This document shows, in pieces, positions 7,547-14,937 of a stretch of 64,000 nucleotides of DNA. Source of the DNA: CAYQEC01 sp964569015 (GTDB lineage Bacteria; Actinomycetota; Acidimicrobiia; Spongiisociales; UBA5794); NCBI GenBank assembly GCA_964569015.1, contig CAZMSN010000004.1, positions 1 through 64,000 on the forward strand, written 5' to 3'. A program made the position numbers and the translations under genes. The notes under the pieces were generated by a model. The model saw only the letters and a program-made list of their open reading frames with translations. It searched no databases and was not told the origin of the DNA. Each line of letters starts with the position of its first letter. Positions within the stretch are counted from its first letter, which is position 1.

Positions 7547-7993
7547 GTGGAATACGTAGCGGACATCGAGCAGCGGGTCGCGGAACGTCTCGGCAGCAGC
7601 GAAGTGCGATTCACGCGAGGCCGGCGGTCCATCGTGCGGACGCTTGCCCGGGCGGGAGGTCCTCGTTCGGCCGCCGAACTCCACGCGGTGCTGCGAGATC
7701 GAGTGCCGCTGTCCTCGCTCTACCGGACGCTGATCGTGCTGGCTGAGGCCGGTGTGCTCGATCGATCCTACGACGGCGAGGGGATGGCGCGGTACGAGCT
7801 CGCCGAGTGGCTCCTCGGCCACCATCACCATCTGGTGTGTGTCGAATGCGGGGCAGTGGAGGACATCCAGATCGCTCCCGACATCGAGGGCGAGGTGGGC
7901 TGCCTGGTCGAGCGAATCGCCTCTGGATCGGGCTACGCAGTCACGGGTCACAGGATCGACATCGAAGGGGTGTGTCGATCGTGTGTCCGGTAG
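7547..7993 (+). CDS. zur: Fur-family metalloregulator, probable Zur
   Basis: This 148-residue repressor is expected to sense zinc and silence the flanking uptake genes. It has an N-terminal winged helix (residues about 10-85, with the recognition helix region PLSSLYRTLIVLAEAGVL). The dimerisation and metal domain contains a HHHHLVCVECG segment and a C-terminal CRSC, giving two CxxC pairs for a structural zinc. The start is GTG 7547. The gene overlaps the downstream ATPase gene by 13 nt, so regulator and ATPase are translationally coupled. Context with znuA/znuB/ATPase argues for Zur rather than ferric Fur or PerR. Confidence 0.87.
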   Translation: MEYVADIEQRVAERLGSSEVRFTRGRRSIVRTLARAGGPRSAAELHAVLRDRVPLSSLYRTLIVLAEAGVLDRSYDGEGMARYELAEWLLGHHHHLVCVECGAVEDIQIAPDIEGEVGCLVERIASGSGYAVTGHRIDIEGVCRSCVR

Positions 7994-8796
7994 ACGGCCT
8001 TGCAGCGCACGGCGAGCACATCGTGCTCTCCTACGACCATCGGGTCGCCGTCGCCGAATCGACATTCTCCATTCCCAGTGGACGCCTCACCGCCATCATC
8101 GGGCCCAACGGCTCGGGCAAATCGACGCTGTTGCACGCTCTCACCGGGTTGGTCCGCGTCACCGGGGGTGTGATCGAAGTCCTCGGGGAGCCGGCGGTCG
8201 AGGCACGCGACAGGGTGTCCTACGTGCTTCAGGCCACCAAGGTCAACGAGGTGATGCCGGTCACAGTCCGTGAGGTCGTCGCCATGGGGCGCTATGCCGC
8301 CTTGGGTATCTTCCGCCCGTTTCGGGACGCGGACGCAAACGCGGTGGAACGGGCTATGGAGCGCCTCCAGATCGTGGATCTCGCCGGAAGTCATCTCACC
8401 GAGCTGTCGGGTGGGCAGCGACAGCGGGTGTTCGTGGCCCAGGGGCTGGTTCAGGAAGCCGACCTGCTCCTGCTCGACGAACCCGTTACCGGGCTCGACA
8501 TCGTCTCACGGGACCTCATCATCACCGCCATGGGGGAAGAACTCGAACAGGGCCGGACCGTGGTCTTCACCACGCACGACCTGGCGGAGGCGGGCGAGGC
8601 CGATCACGTGATCTTGATGTCGGGCCGGGTGGTGATCGACGGACCCCCCGCCGTCGTGCTCTCTCCCGACCGACTGTCGGCCGCCTACGGTATCGGGATC
8701 GTGCATCTCGAGGATGGCTCCATTGCGCTGGACGACGCCGCCCACGTCACCCGGCAGCGCCACGTGCACTTCGAGCGAGGCGCCGGGCTGAGCTGA
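7981..8796 (+). CDS. znuC: Zinc/manganese ABC transporter ATP-binding protein
   Basis: A 271-residue ABC ATPase. Walker A is GPNGSGKST, the Q-loop is VLQATK, the signature is LSGGQRQR, Walker B is LLLLDEPVTGLD, and the switch is TTHDL. It completes the metal transporter whose binding protein and permease are on the other strand. Start chosen at GTG 7981: an AAGGGG Shine-Dalgarno at 7965-7970 lies 10 nt upstream. A GTG at 7972 would leave only one base of spacing, and the longer open frame upstream reads the regulator gene out of frame. The stop is followed by 58 nt before the polyphosphate kinase gene. Confidence 0.88.
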   Translation: MCPVDGLAAHGEHIVLSYDHRVAVAESTFSIPSGRLTAIIGPNGSGKSTLLHALTGLVRVTGGVIEVLGEPAVEARDRVSYVLQATKVNEVMPVTVREVVAMGRYAALGIFRPFRDADANAVERAMERLQIVDLAGSHLTELSGGQRQRVFVAQGLVQEADLLLLDEPVTGLDIVSRDLIITAMGEELEQGRTVVFTTHDLAEAGEADHVILMSGRVVIDGPPAVVLSPDRLSAAYGIGIVHLEDGSIALDDAAHVTRQRHVHFERGAGLS

Positions 8797-8854
8797 GGGC
8801 GCTCCTGCAGCCGGACCCGGTCCCCGGTATTGTTCTCGCGAGCAGGGAGGCGGC

Positions 8855-9808
8855 ATGGAAACCACCGCGAACGGCATGGAATCCGACTCTGAAGCAGCAG
8901 AGAACGAGGGAATCGCCCCAGACGACGATCGCACGGCATCGTCAGAGGCTGAAGGAACCACCGGTGACACCGACCGGTCCTCGATCTTCACCAGTGCAAT
9001 CGAAGAGAAGAGCGCCAGGACGGAACCACTCCCCAAGATCCACAAGAAAGACTACGAAACCGAGCTGAAACGCCTCCAGATGGAGCTGGTGAAGCTCCAG
9101 CGCTGGATCCGCACTCAGGGCCTCAAGGTCGTGGTGATCTTCGAAGGCCGTGACGCTGCTGGAAAAGGCGGCGTGATCAAGCGGATCACGGAACGCCTCA
9201 ACCCGCGCGTCTGCCGCGTCGAGGCGCTCGGGACTCCCACCGAGCGAGAGCGCACGCAGTGGTGGTTCCAGCGGTACGTGCCGTATCTGCCGGCGGCGGG
9301 CGAGATGGTCCTCTTCGATCGGTCCTGGTACAACCGCGCGCTCGTGGAACCCGTCATGGGGTTCTGCACCGAGGATCAGTATCAGGAGTTCCTGCGGACC
9401 TGCCCCGAGTTCGAGAGAATGGTGGTCCGCTCCGGCGTCATCCTCATCAAGTACTGGTTCTCGGTGAGTGACGAGGAACAGGAGCGCCGATTCCTCGAGC
9501 GCAGAGAGAACCCGACGAAGCGCTGGAAGCTGAGCCCGATGGATCTCGAATCGCGCGCCCGCTGGGTGGACTACTCACGAGCCAAGGACCTCATGTTCGC
9601 CCACACCGATATCAAGCAGGCGCCATGGTTCGTGGTCAACGCCGACGACAAGCGGCGAGCCCGCCTCAACTGCATCAGCCACCTGCTCAGCATGGTCCCG
9701 CACGAGGACCTCGCACCGCCCGAGATCGTGCTCCCTGCCCGCCAGAGTGGCCAGGGCTACGTGCGCCCGCCGATGGGGGACCAGACGTTCGTTCCCGAGG
9801 TCTTCTGA
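8855..9808 (+). CDS. ppk2: Polyphosphate kinase 2 (PPK2 family)
   Basis: The enzyme moves phosphate between inorganic polyphosphate and nucleotides, mostly making nucleoside triphosphates or diphosphates from polyphosphate. The 317-residue protein has an acidic, disordered N-terminal tail of about 60 residues, then the single PPK2 domain: Walker A-like GRDAAGKGG (98-106), a PTERERTQWWFQRY block, the lid and catalytic segment LFDRSWYNRALVEPVMGF, and ENPTKRWKLSPMDLESRARW. The length and single domain fit class I PPK2. The start at ATG 8855 has GGGAGG 5 nt upstream and a TATTGT hexamer at about 8827, so it appears to have its own promoter. ATG 8876 is an alternative start. Confidence 0.92.
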   Translation: METTANGMESDSEAAENEGIAPDDDRTASSEAEGTTGDTDRSSIFTSAIEEKSARTEPLPKIHKKDYETELKRLQMELVKLQRWIRTQGLKVVVIFEGRDAAGKGGVIKRITERLNPRVCRVEALGTPTERERTQWWFQRYVPYLPAAGEMVLFDRSWYNRALVEPVMGFCTEDQYQEFLRTCPEFERMVVRSGVILIKYWFSVSDEEQERRFLERRENPTKRWKLSPMDLESRARWVDYSRAKDLMFAHTDIKQAPWFVVNADDKRRARLNCISHLLSMVPHEDLAPPEIVLPARQSGQGYVRPPMGDQTFVPEVF

Positions 9809-9897
9809 CGCGCCAGATAGTGCATGCAACGGCGAGCGATGCGCTTACCATTGCGAGTGGAGGAAGGGCGTGTTGCCCGAGAGCCCTTGTCCTGCCC

Positions 9898-10425
9898 ATG
9901 GTGGCATTCGAGCACTACCCCCGCGAGTTCGAACGCTCCGTCGCACTGCGCGATGGCCGTACAGTGTGGGTTCGCCCCGTGGTGCCCACCGACGCTGCCG
10001 CCCTGCGCGACGCGGTGGACACGGCCGACTCTGACACCCTCTACTACCGGTTCTTCAACTCTTCGATCACCATCGACGATGACCAGATTCACCGGCTGAC
10101 TGAAATCGACTACGAGACGCGGTTCGCGCTCGCGGCTTTCGAGGCGGACGGCACCGGCGTGGCCGTCGCCCGTTATGAACCGCTTGAGGAAGGTGCCGTC
10201 GAGATGGCAGTGGCCGTAATGCCTGCTTGGCGGAAGGTCGGGATCGCTTCCGCCCTGTTCGCCTTGCTGGAGGAGGCGGCGCGCGCCCGGGGCATCACGC
10301 GCCTCCAGGCTTTCTACCTCGCGGAGAACCACGGTGCCGAGCGGCTACTGGCGGGGCGCGGCTTCTCGGTGCCCCGCATCAGGGAAGGCGTCGCCGAGGT
10401 CTTCAAGGACCTGGTTCCAGTCTGA
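9898..10425 (+). CDS. GNAT-family N-acetyltransferase
   Basis: A 175-residue single GNAT domain. The acetyl-CoA pocket is visible as the segment VMPAWRKVGIASALFALLEEAARARG (V/I-x-P-x-[RQ]-x-x-G-I-x-[ST] pattern), followed by a helix and the strand-helix pair ITRLQAFYLAENHGAERLLAGRGF typical of these enzymes. An upstream SLRDGRTVWVRPVVPTD-like segment (VALRDGRTVWVRPVVPTD) resembles the GNAT modules found in actinobacterial protein-acetyltransferase relatives. The start at ATG 9898 has no strong Shine-Dalgarno; the frame is open further upstream, inside the polyphosphate kinase gene, but similarity begins here. Substrate unknown. Confidence 0.78.
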   Translation: MVAFEHYPREFERSVALRDGRTVWVRPVVPTDAAALRDAVDTADSDTLYYRFFNSSITIDDDQIHRLTEIDYETRFALAAFEADGTGVAVARYEPLEEGAVEMAVAVMPAWRKVGIASALFALLEEAARARGITRLQAFYLAENHGAERLLAGRGFSVPRIREGVAEVFKDLVPV

Positions 10426-10454
10426 TCGGGAGCGGAGTTCTCGCCGCGTGTCGG

Positions 10455-10460
10455 TAGTCT
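10455..10460 (+). promoter_or_regulatory. Candidate -10 hexamer TAGTCT
   Basis: TAGTCT lies 7 nt before the ATG at 10468, the spacing expected for a leaderless transcript, in the 188-nt space between the acetyltransferase and the zinc-ribbon gene. It probably serves the zinc-ribbon gene through a short leader. Confidence 0.4.
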
Positions 10461-10467
10461 CCGGCCG

Positions 10468-10626
10468 ATGGTGAGCACGATCGGTGAGATCCTGGATCGA
10501 GTCGTCCGGCTCGACCATGGTGCCGTCGAACGATTGGGCATCGTGGCACGGTACGCTGAGGTCTCCACGAGGACCCGGCGAATCTCGATCCCGACCTCCG
10601 GAAGGAGCCGTAGATGGAGGAGCTGA
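10468..10626 (+). CDS. Possible leaderless 52-residue leader/small ORF
   Basis: A small frame starts at ATG 10468, seven nt after the TAGTCT hexamer, and stops at 10624-10626. It overlaps the start of the zinc-ribbon gene by 13 nt in another frame. The first half (MVSTIGEILDRVVRLDHGAV) looks protein-like; the second half is Arg/Ser rich and looks like non-coding translation. In many actinobacteria a Nif3-family gene precedes this zinc-ribbon gene, so a decayed remnant of such a gene is one possibility, but I cannot show homology. It may equally be a translated leader that couples to the next gene. Confidence 0.25.
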   Translation: MVSTIGEILDRVVRLDHGAVERLGIVARYAEVSTRTRRISIPTSGRSRRWRS

Positions 10627-11324
10627 AGAGCCTGGCCGATCTCCTCGATCTCCAGGACGTCGATCTCCAGATCGATCGGCTCATCCACGAACGGCAGTCA
10701 CTCCCGGCGCTCGAGAGTTTCCGGCGTGCCCACGAGAGGGCGTCGCGAGCCGAGAGCGAGCTGGGCGAGGCCGAGACGGCGCTGCGGGAGGTCAGCCTGG
10801 CGCTCGATCGCACCAGTGGTGAGCTGGAGATCGCCGAGACGCGACTGGCGGCCGAGCAGAATCGGCTGTACGCAGGCGGTATGAGCGCCCGTGATGCGGA
10901 CTACCTGCGGCGCGAGGTCGAGATGCTCGAGCGGCAGCAGGGTGAGCAAGAGGAGTCGATTCTCGAGCTGATGGAGCAGCGGGAGCGGCAGGAGGCCCGG
11001 GTTGAGGAGCTTCACTCCCGATTCGAGGGAATCGAGTCCGAGAAGAAGGCGCACGAAGCCGTCATCAAGGAGGCATGGAAGGAAATCGACAGCCGGCTTG
11101 CTCGCAAGGAAGCGCGCAGAGCCGAAATCGTGCCTCTCATCGACTCGGAGCTCCTGACGCTCTACGACGAGCTACGTGTGGCCAAGGATCGGGTCGCCGT
11201 CGGCCGCCTGGTGGAAGGGAACTGCGGCGGCTGCCACCTCCTGTTGACGGCCGCCGAGCAGCTCGAAGCCCAGCGGAGTGATCCGCCGCGCTGCATCCAC
11301 TGCCGTCGGATCCTGGTGCTGTGA
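10614..11324 (+). CDS. Coiled-coil protein with C4-type zinc ribbon
   Basis: A 236-residue protein of the bacterial C4 zinc-ribbon family (PF02591, CT398/YbgI-neighbour type). Residues about 5-175 form a long antiparallel coiled coil rich in Glu, Arg and Leu. Residues about 195-235 carry the ribbon GNCGGCHLLL ... PPRCIHCRRILVL, two CxxC pairs that bind zinc. Proteins of this family in actinobacteria sit next to Nif3 or RNase H genes and have been linked to membrane or nucleic-acid functions without a settled role. The start at ATG 10614 has a strong Shine-Dalgarno (GGAAGGAG, about 10600-10607). Confidence 0.85.
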   Translation: MEELKSLADLLDLQDVDLQIDRLIHERQSLPALESFRRAHERASRAESELGEAETALREVSLALDRTSGELEIAETRLAAEQNRLYAGGMSARDADYLRREVEMLERQQGEQEESILELMEQRERQEARVEELHSRFEGIESEKKAHEAVIKEAWKEIDSRLARKEARRAEIVPLIDSELLTLYDELRVAKDRVAVGRLVEGNCGGCHLLLTAAEQLEAQRSDPPRCIHCRRILVL

Positions 11325-11390
11325 TCGCCCGGCTCCGAGGACGCTGAACTCGATCTCGAGCGACGAGCACAGCGTCGATCAGGCTTCGGC

Positions 11391-11774
11391 TCAGGGGGCG
11401 TCGTCAACGGTGCGGCGGGTGCGCAACAGCAACCGAAGTGCCATGACGACGAGGAGCGCCGCGAACAATCGGCGCAGGAGGCGGCCGTCGAGCGCCAGGG
11501 CGACGCGGGAGCCGGCGACAGCACCGAGGATGCCCCCGGCCGCGATCCGCGATGCGAGCCGCCACTCCACCCTTCCTGCCCGGGCGTGCACGATCGTGCC
11601 CACGATCGCAGTGGGGACGATGACCGCCAGCGACGTTCCTTGCGCCATGTGTTGCGAGAAACCGTAGAAGACCACCAGGGAGGGCACGAAGACGATGCCG
11701 CCGCCGATTCCCAGTGCCGCAGCGATGGCGCCTGCCACGATCCCTATCACGATCAACCCGAGGACGCTCACCAC
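11391..11774 (-). CDS. TauE/SafE-family transporter, C-terminal half as separate gene
   Basis: A 127-residue membrane protein equal to the second half of a TauE/SafE (TSUP) anion exporter. It opens with the internal-repeat signature of the family, GAIAAALGIGGGIVFVPSLV, and has four hydrophobic segments. Full-length family members are about 250 residues with two homologous halves. Here the first half is the adjacent upstream gene, whose TGA (11768-11770) overlaps the GTG starts at 11774/11771 of this gene (GTGGTGA). The two reading frames differ, so either the protein is naturally split and translationally coupled, or one frameshift (real or assembly) breaks a single gene at the exact domain boundary. 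Confidence 0.75.
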   Translation of the reverse strand: MVSVLGLIVIGIVAGAIAAALGIGGGIVFVPSLVVFYGFSQHMAQGTSLAVIVPTAIVGTIVHARAGRVEWRLASRIAAGGILGAVAGSRVALALDGRLLRRLFAALLVVMALRLLLRTRRTVDDAP

Positions 11775-12127
11775 AATGCCAGCCGCGCTGCGGCCACCAG
11801 CATCACGGTTGCGAAGATCCCGGAGAGCCACCGCTCGGGGATGCGCCCCATCAGCCGCGCTCCGATGACGGCGCCGCCGCCCGCTCCGATGACGATCAGC
11901 GCCGCTGCCCACCAATCGACGGCGCCATCGATGCCGAAACTCAGCACCGCCGCGGAAGAAAAGGCCACCATCGCGGCCAGCGACGTAGCCGACGCCCGGT
12001 GCATCTCGAGGCCGATCCACAACGCCAGGCCGGGAACGACCAGTGTGCCTCCTCCGACACCGAACATGCCACTGACGAAACCTGCGGCGACACCGAGGAC
12101 GGCAGGGCGGAACACCGAGGACGACAC
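11768..12127 (-). CDS. TauE/SafE-family transporter, N-terminal half as separate gene
   Basis: A 119-residue membrane protein, the first half of a TauE/SafE anion exporter. The signature AAGFVSGMFGVGGGTLVVPGL is near its N-terminus, and the helix block MHRASATSLAAMVAFSS follows. It has four hydrophobic segments and ends in ARLALW just where the linker to the second half is expected. Start taken as GTG 12127, which lies 6 nt after a TACACT hexamer (12134-12139 on the minus strand) as in a leaderless mRNA. A longer GTG start at 12178 would leave only 16 nt to the divergent lipoprotein gene. Likely substrates are sulfite, sulfonates or organic anions. Confidence 0.75.
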   Translation of the reverse strand: MSSSVFRPAVLGVAAGFVSGMFGVGGGTLVVPGLALWIGLEMHRASATSLAAMVAFSSAAVLSFGIDGAVDWWAAALIVIGAGGGAVIGARLMGRIPERWLSGIFATVMLVAAARLALW

Positions 12128-12182
12128 ACGGCGAGTGTAGGCGGGGAAGGGCTGCCACGATCGACGGAAACCTCGCACGCTC

Positions 12183-12188
12183 TACTCT
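12183..12188 (+). promoter_or_regulatory. -10 hexamer TACTCT of a leaderless lipoprotein mRNA
   Basis: TACTCT is followed by 6 nt and then the ATG at 12195, so transcription should start at or next to the A of the start codon. A divergent TACACT serving the TauE half gene lies at 12134-12139 on the other strand with the same 6-nt spacing to GTG 12127. Confidence 0.6.
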
Positions 12189-12194
12189 TGCCCG

Positions 12195-12881
12195 ATGCGG
12201 CGAATGCGGTGTATTCCCCTGGTGCTTCTCCTGGCCTCGGCCGTCGCCGCCTGCTCAGGGGACCGGGCGGTCGACGAAACGGCTCCGGTCGAGGTCGAAT
12301 ACCCGGCTTCCGTGGTACGGCTGTGGATCGACACGCTGGCAGACGCACGTTTCGACGATGCGCATGCGTTGGTCGAACCGCTCGGTCTTGCAGTCGTCGT
12401 AGCAGTCGAGAACGATCTCACCACAGACCAGCTCGCCACCTTTGTCGAAGATGGCGTCGCTCCCGAGCTCGTTGCTGCGTACTGGTCCTCGTTCGGCGAA
12501 GCCTTCGAGGCGTTTCGCGGCCTGCCGCTGGCTTCGGTGGTGGTGGGCGACACCGAGGAGTTATCCATAGACGGCGTCTCGTATTCCGCGGTGGAGATCA
12601 GCTCTGGCGAGGTCTCCGGCGAGGTGATCGCTCGACAGCAGGAAGACGGCGCCTGGCAGGTCGACATGGTCGGAACCGTCGGAGCCGGTCTGGCCGGACC
12701 GATGGGCGACTACCTCGTGAACGCCCTCACGAGTGCGACCGGCGAGCTGATCGCCCAAGCCTTCGAAACCGCGGTGGTACCGGGCCTCAGCGCAGCCCTG
12801 GAGCGGAATCCCACCAACCGGCAGCTCGTGTTCGACATCGAATTCATCGTCCAGGTGCTGGCCCAGCGTCCCCTTCCGTGA
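12195..12881 (+). CDS. Hypothetical lipoprotein
   Basis: A 228-residue exported protein. The N-terminus is a lipoprotein signal with lipobox AVAAC (Cys20) followed by a short acidic linker. The rest is soluble, alternating helices and strands. The segment WIDTLADARFDDAHALVEPLGLAVVV followed by a strand-rich stretch (SIDGVSYSAVEISSGEVSGEVIARQQEDGAWQVDMVG) resembles an NTF2-like or DUF4878-type lumazine-binding fold, in which a helical N-terminus precedes a curved sheet; that is inference from pattern only. No Shine-Dalgarno precedes the ATG, in agreement with the leaderless promoter at 12183. The product is anchored outside the membrane; function unknown. Confidence 0.72.
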   Translation: MRRMRCIPLVLLLASAVAACSGDRAVDETAPVEVEYPASVVRLWIDTLADARFDDAHALVEPLGLAVVVAVENDLTTDQLATFVEDGVAPELVAAYWSSFGEAFEAFRGLPLASVVVGDTEELSIDGVSYSAVEISSGEVSGEVIARQQEDGAWQVDMVGTVGAGLAGPMGDYLVNALTSATGELIAQAFETAVVPGLSAALERNPTNRQLVFDIEFIVQVLAQRPLP

Positions 12882-12922
12882 TCACGTTCCCAACGGACCG
12901 TGGGCTGTGGGTCCAGCAATTC

Positions 12923-13045
12923 CTGCTGCGAACCCTGGGCTGAGAGGCCGGGTTCTGCCAGTTGCCGGCCCACAGTTCGGCTGCTGTGAACCATGGGTTG
13001 TGAGGTCGGGTTCTGCTGGTTCCCAACCCTGGGTTGAGAACAGGG
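12923..13045. repeat. Intergenic imperfect repeats with AACCCTGGGTT palindromic core
   Basis: The 174-nt space between the lipoprotein gene and the oxidoreductase gene holds two imperfect 44-nt direct repeats (12923-12966 and 12981-13024, start-to-start 58 nt). A partial third copy lies at 13025-13045. Each contains a core of the form AACC-n-TGGGYTGnGAG with inverted symmetry (AACC...GGTT). The second repeat differs from the first mainly by transitions. Position after two convergent stops suggests a mobile palindromic or attenuating element; no encoded protein is plausible. Confidence 0.65.
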
Positions 13046-13055
13046 GGGAGCGGGA

Positions 13056-14042
13056 TCACCCAGCGGCGCGAAGGCGCGGCAACACCTCGGCACCGAGCAT
13101 GGCGATCGTGGTTTCCTGGTCGACGGACGTGGTCTGGATCGTCACGATGTCCGCTCCGACCTCGGTGACCAGAGGCAGGTATGCGTCGACGAACTCGTCG
13201 GGAGAGGTCACCCGGGTGTACTGCGCCAGGATGTCCTCACGCGGCAGGGCGTCGGCACGCTCGCGAAGCACCGCCGGGTCGAGCGCCTCCAGGCGGCCCG
13301 GAGCCCGGAGCCCCCGCCAGGCCGAGAGCGCTTCCCAGGCGTCGTCGTCAGAGGTGGCATGGACGGTCCAACGTGTCGCCAGGATGCGCGGGATCGCACG
13401 GCCGGCCTCGCGGGCGGCGGTGTGAGCCGGGTCGATGACCCGCTCCTTGGTGTCGGAGGGGACCTTGACGCTGGTGATGATCCCATCGGCGAGCCGGGCG
13501 GCGAGCGCCGCCGACTTCGGCCCGCCGGCGGCGAGCCAGATGGGTACCGGTCCGATCGGAGGGCTGTAGAGGCGAGCCCGAATGGTGCGGTAGTACTCGC
13601 CCTCGAAGTCGACCTTCTCGCCGTCGAGGAGACGGCGCATGATTTGCAGGGCCTCGGCCATCCGGGCCGCTCGCTCGGCGTACTTCGGGAAGGCATAGCC
13701 GAGTGGGCCCTCGTTGAGGTTCTCGCCGGTGCCGACTCCCAGGTGGAAGCGCCCTCCCGAGAGGCGATCGAGTGTCGCGGCGGCCTGTGCCACCACCGCC
13801 GGGTGGTAGCGGAACAGGGGAGTGGTGACCCCGATGGCGATCTCGACTCGACTGGTGGCGTGGGCGATCGCTCCGATCGTGGAGAAGGCGTACCCGGAAG
13901 CGGAAGTGTCGTCGACCCAGGGGTGGAAGTGCTCGGAGACGACGAGGACGTCGAAGCCGGCCTGCTCGGCGAGTACGGCGTGCCGGACGAGCACTTCGGG
14001 CTGCCACTGCTCGTGGCCGCAGAAGTATCCGAACCGGGTCAT
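13056..14042 (-). CDS. LLM-class F420-dependent oxidoreductase (G6PD-like subgroup)
   Basis: A 328-residue luciferase-like monooxygenase-fold enzyme. The N-terminal block GYFCGHEQWQPEVLVRHAVLAEQAGFD and the substrate/cofactor segment SEHFHPWVDDTSASGYAFS match the subgroup (TIGR03557-like) related to F420-dependent glucose-6-phosphate dehydrogenase. LGVGTGENLNEGPLG is another conserved block. Such enzymes use the deazaflavin cofactor F420 to oxidise or reduce an as yet unknown substrate. ATG 14042 is the start. It is transcribed away from the aquaporin gene, with 124 nt between them. The exact substrate is not predictable, and use of FMN instead of F420 cannot be excluded. Confidence 0.85.
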   Translation of the reverse strand: MTRFGYFCGHEQWQPEVLVRHAVLAEQAGFDVLVVSEHFHPWVDDTSASGYAFSTIGAIAHATSRVEIAIGVTTPLFRYHPAVVAQAAATLDRLSGGRFHLGVGTGENLNEGPLGYAFPKYAERAARMAEALQIMRRLLDGEKVDFEGEYYRTIRARLYSPPIGPVPIWLAAGGPKSAALAARLADGIITSVKVPSDTKERVIDPAHTAAREAGRAIPRILATRWTVHATSDDDAWEALSAWRGLRAPGRLEALDPAVLRERADALPREDILAQYTRVTSPDEFVDAYLPLVTEVGADIVTIQTTSVDQETTIAMLGAEVLPRLRAAG

Positions 14043-14166
14043 GAGCCCTCCATCGACGGGCGATCAGCTTACGGGCCGCTCGATCGCGCTACGGTCATTG
14101 TTGCAGGCACCGCCGAGACGGGGAGTGAAACCGCACCGGGCGGATGCGAGAGAAAGAGAGAGCACG

Positions 14167-14838
14167 ATGAAGGACAATGTTCGGGCGCTGCTCGCCGAGT
14201 TCCTTGGAGCGTTCATTCTGCTGTTCATCGGCGGGATGAGCATCCTGTCTGGCGGCGGCGTGGTCGCGATCGCCTTTGGATTCGGGCTGGCGCTGCTGGC
14301 GGGTCTCTACGCCTTCGGTGAGATCTCCGGCGGGCACTTCAATCCCGCAGTGAGCTTCGGAGCGCTGCTCGACCACCGCATCGATGCCTGGACGTTCGTT
14401 CAGTACACGGTTGCGCAGATCGCCGGAGCCGTGCTCGCCGGCCTTGCCATCTTGTGGGCTGCCACTCAAGATGCGGTCGCCAGCACCGCCACCGTTCCCG
14501 GTACGGGAGTCGGCGCGGGAACCGCGTTCATGGTCGAGATCATCCTGACCGCGGTCTTTGTGGCTGTGATTCTCAAGGTCACCAAGAGCGTGCAGTACCA
14601 AGGCTCGGTGTTCGCGGTGATCTCGCTCACTCTCGTCGCCATCCATCTGGCGGCGTTGACGGTGAGCGGCTCCTCGGTGAATCCGGCCCGCACACTCGGG
14701 TCCGCGATCGTGGGCAACCGCTACGACGACGTGTGGATCTACCTGGTGGGACCGCTGATCGGCGCGGTGCTCGGATGGGCGCTGTACCGGCTGTCGACCC
14801 AGGGGAAGATCGAGAATCCCTTCGAACAGGAAGCGTAG
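14167..14838 (+). CDS. Aquaporin / MIP-family channel
   Basis: A 223-residue major intrinsic protein. Both half-helix NPA boxes are present: HFNPAVSFG near residue 60 and SVNPARTLGSA near residue 173. Six hydrophobic segments surround them. The start at ATG 14167 has an AGAGAGAG purine stretch just upstream and the N-terminal LLAEFLGAFILLFIGG is typical for MIPs. The frame remains open well upstream, but that part has no membrane character. NPA spacing and an overall short loop E are more like water-selective aquaporins than glycerol facilitators (GlpF usually carries a longer GLARD-type loop), but selectivity is an inference. Confidence 0.9.
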   Translation: MKDNVRALLAEFLGAFILLFIGGMSILSGGGVVAIAFGFGLALLAGLYAFGEISGGHFNPAVSFGALLDHRIDAWTFVQYTVAQIAGAVLAGLAILWAATQDAVASTATVPGTGVGAGTAFMVEIILTAVFVAVILKVTKSVQYQGSVFAVISLTLVAIHLAALTVSGSSVNPARTLGSAIVGNRYDDVWIYLVGPLIGAVLGWALYRLSTQGKIENPFEQEA

Positions 14839-14937
14839 GGATTCGAGGCGGCAGAGAGCACCGAGGTTCTCTCGAGCGTAAAGACGGCAGCGCCGAGCGC
14901 TAGGCTGACACCGCATACGACGGCGCGGAGGGTCTCG

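Noticed and set aside
9747..10034. Alternative frame with a GTG start behind GGAGGAAGG at 9858-9866
   Set aside because: The ribosome-binding-like site is attractive, but the frame from GTG 9870 stops at 10034 and translates to Arg/Thr-rich sequence over the acetyltransferase gene.
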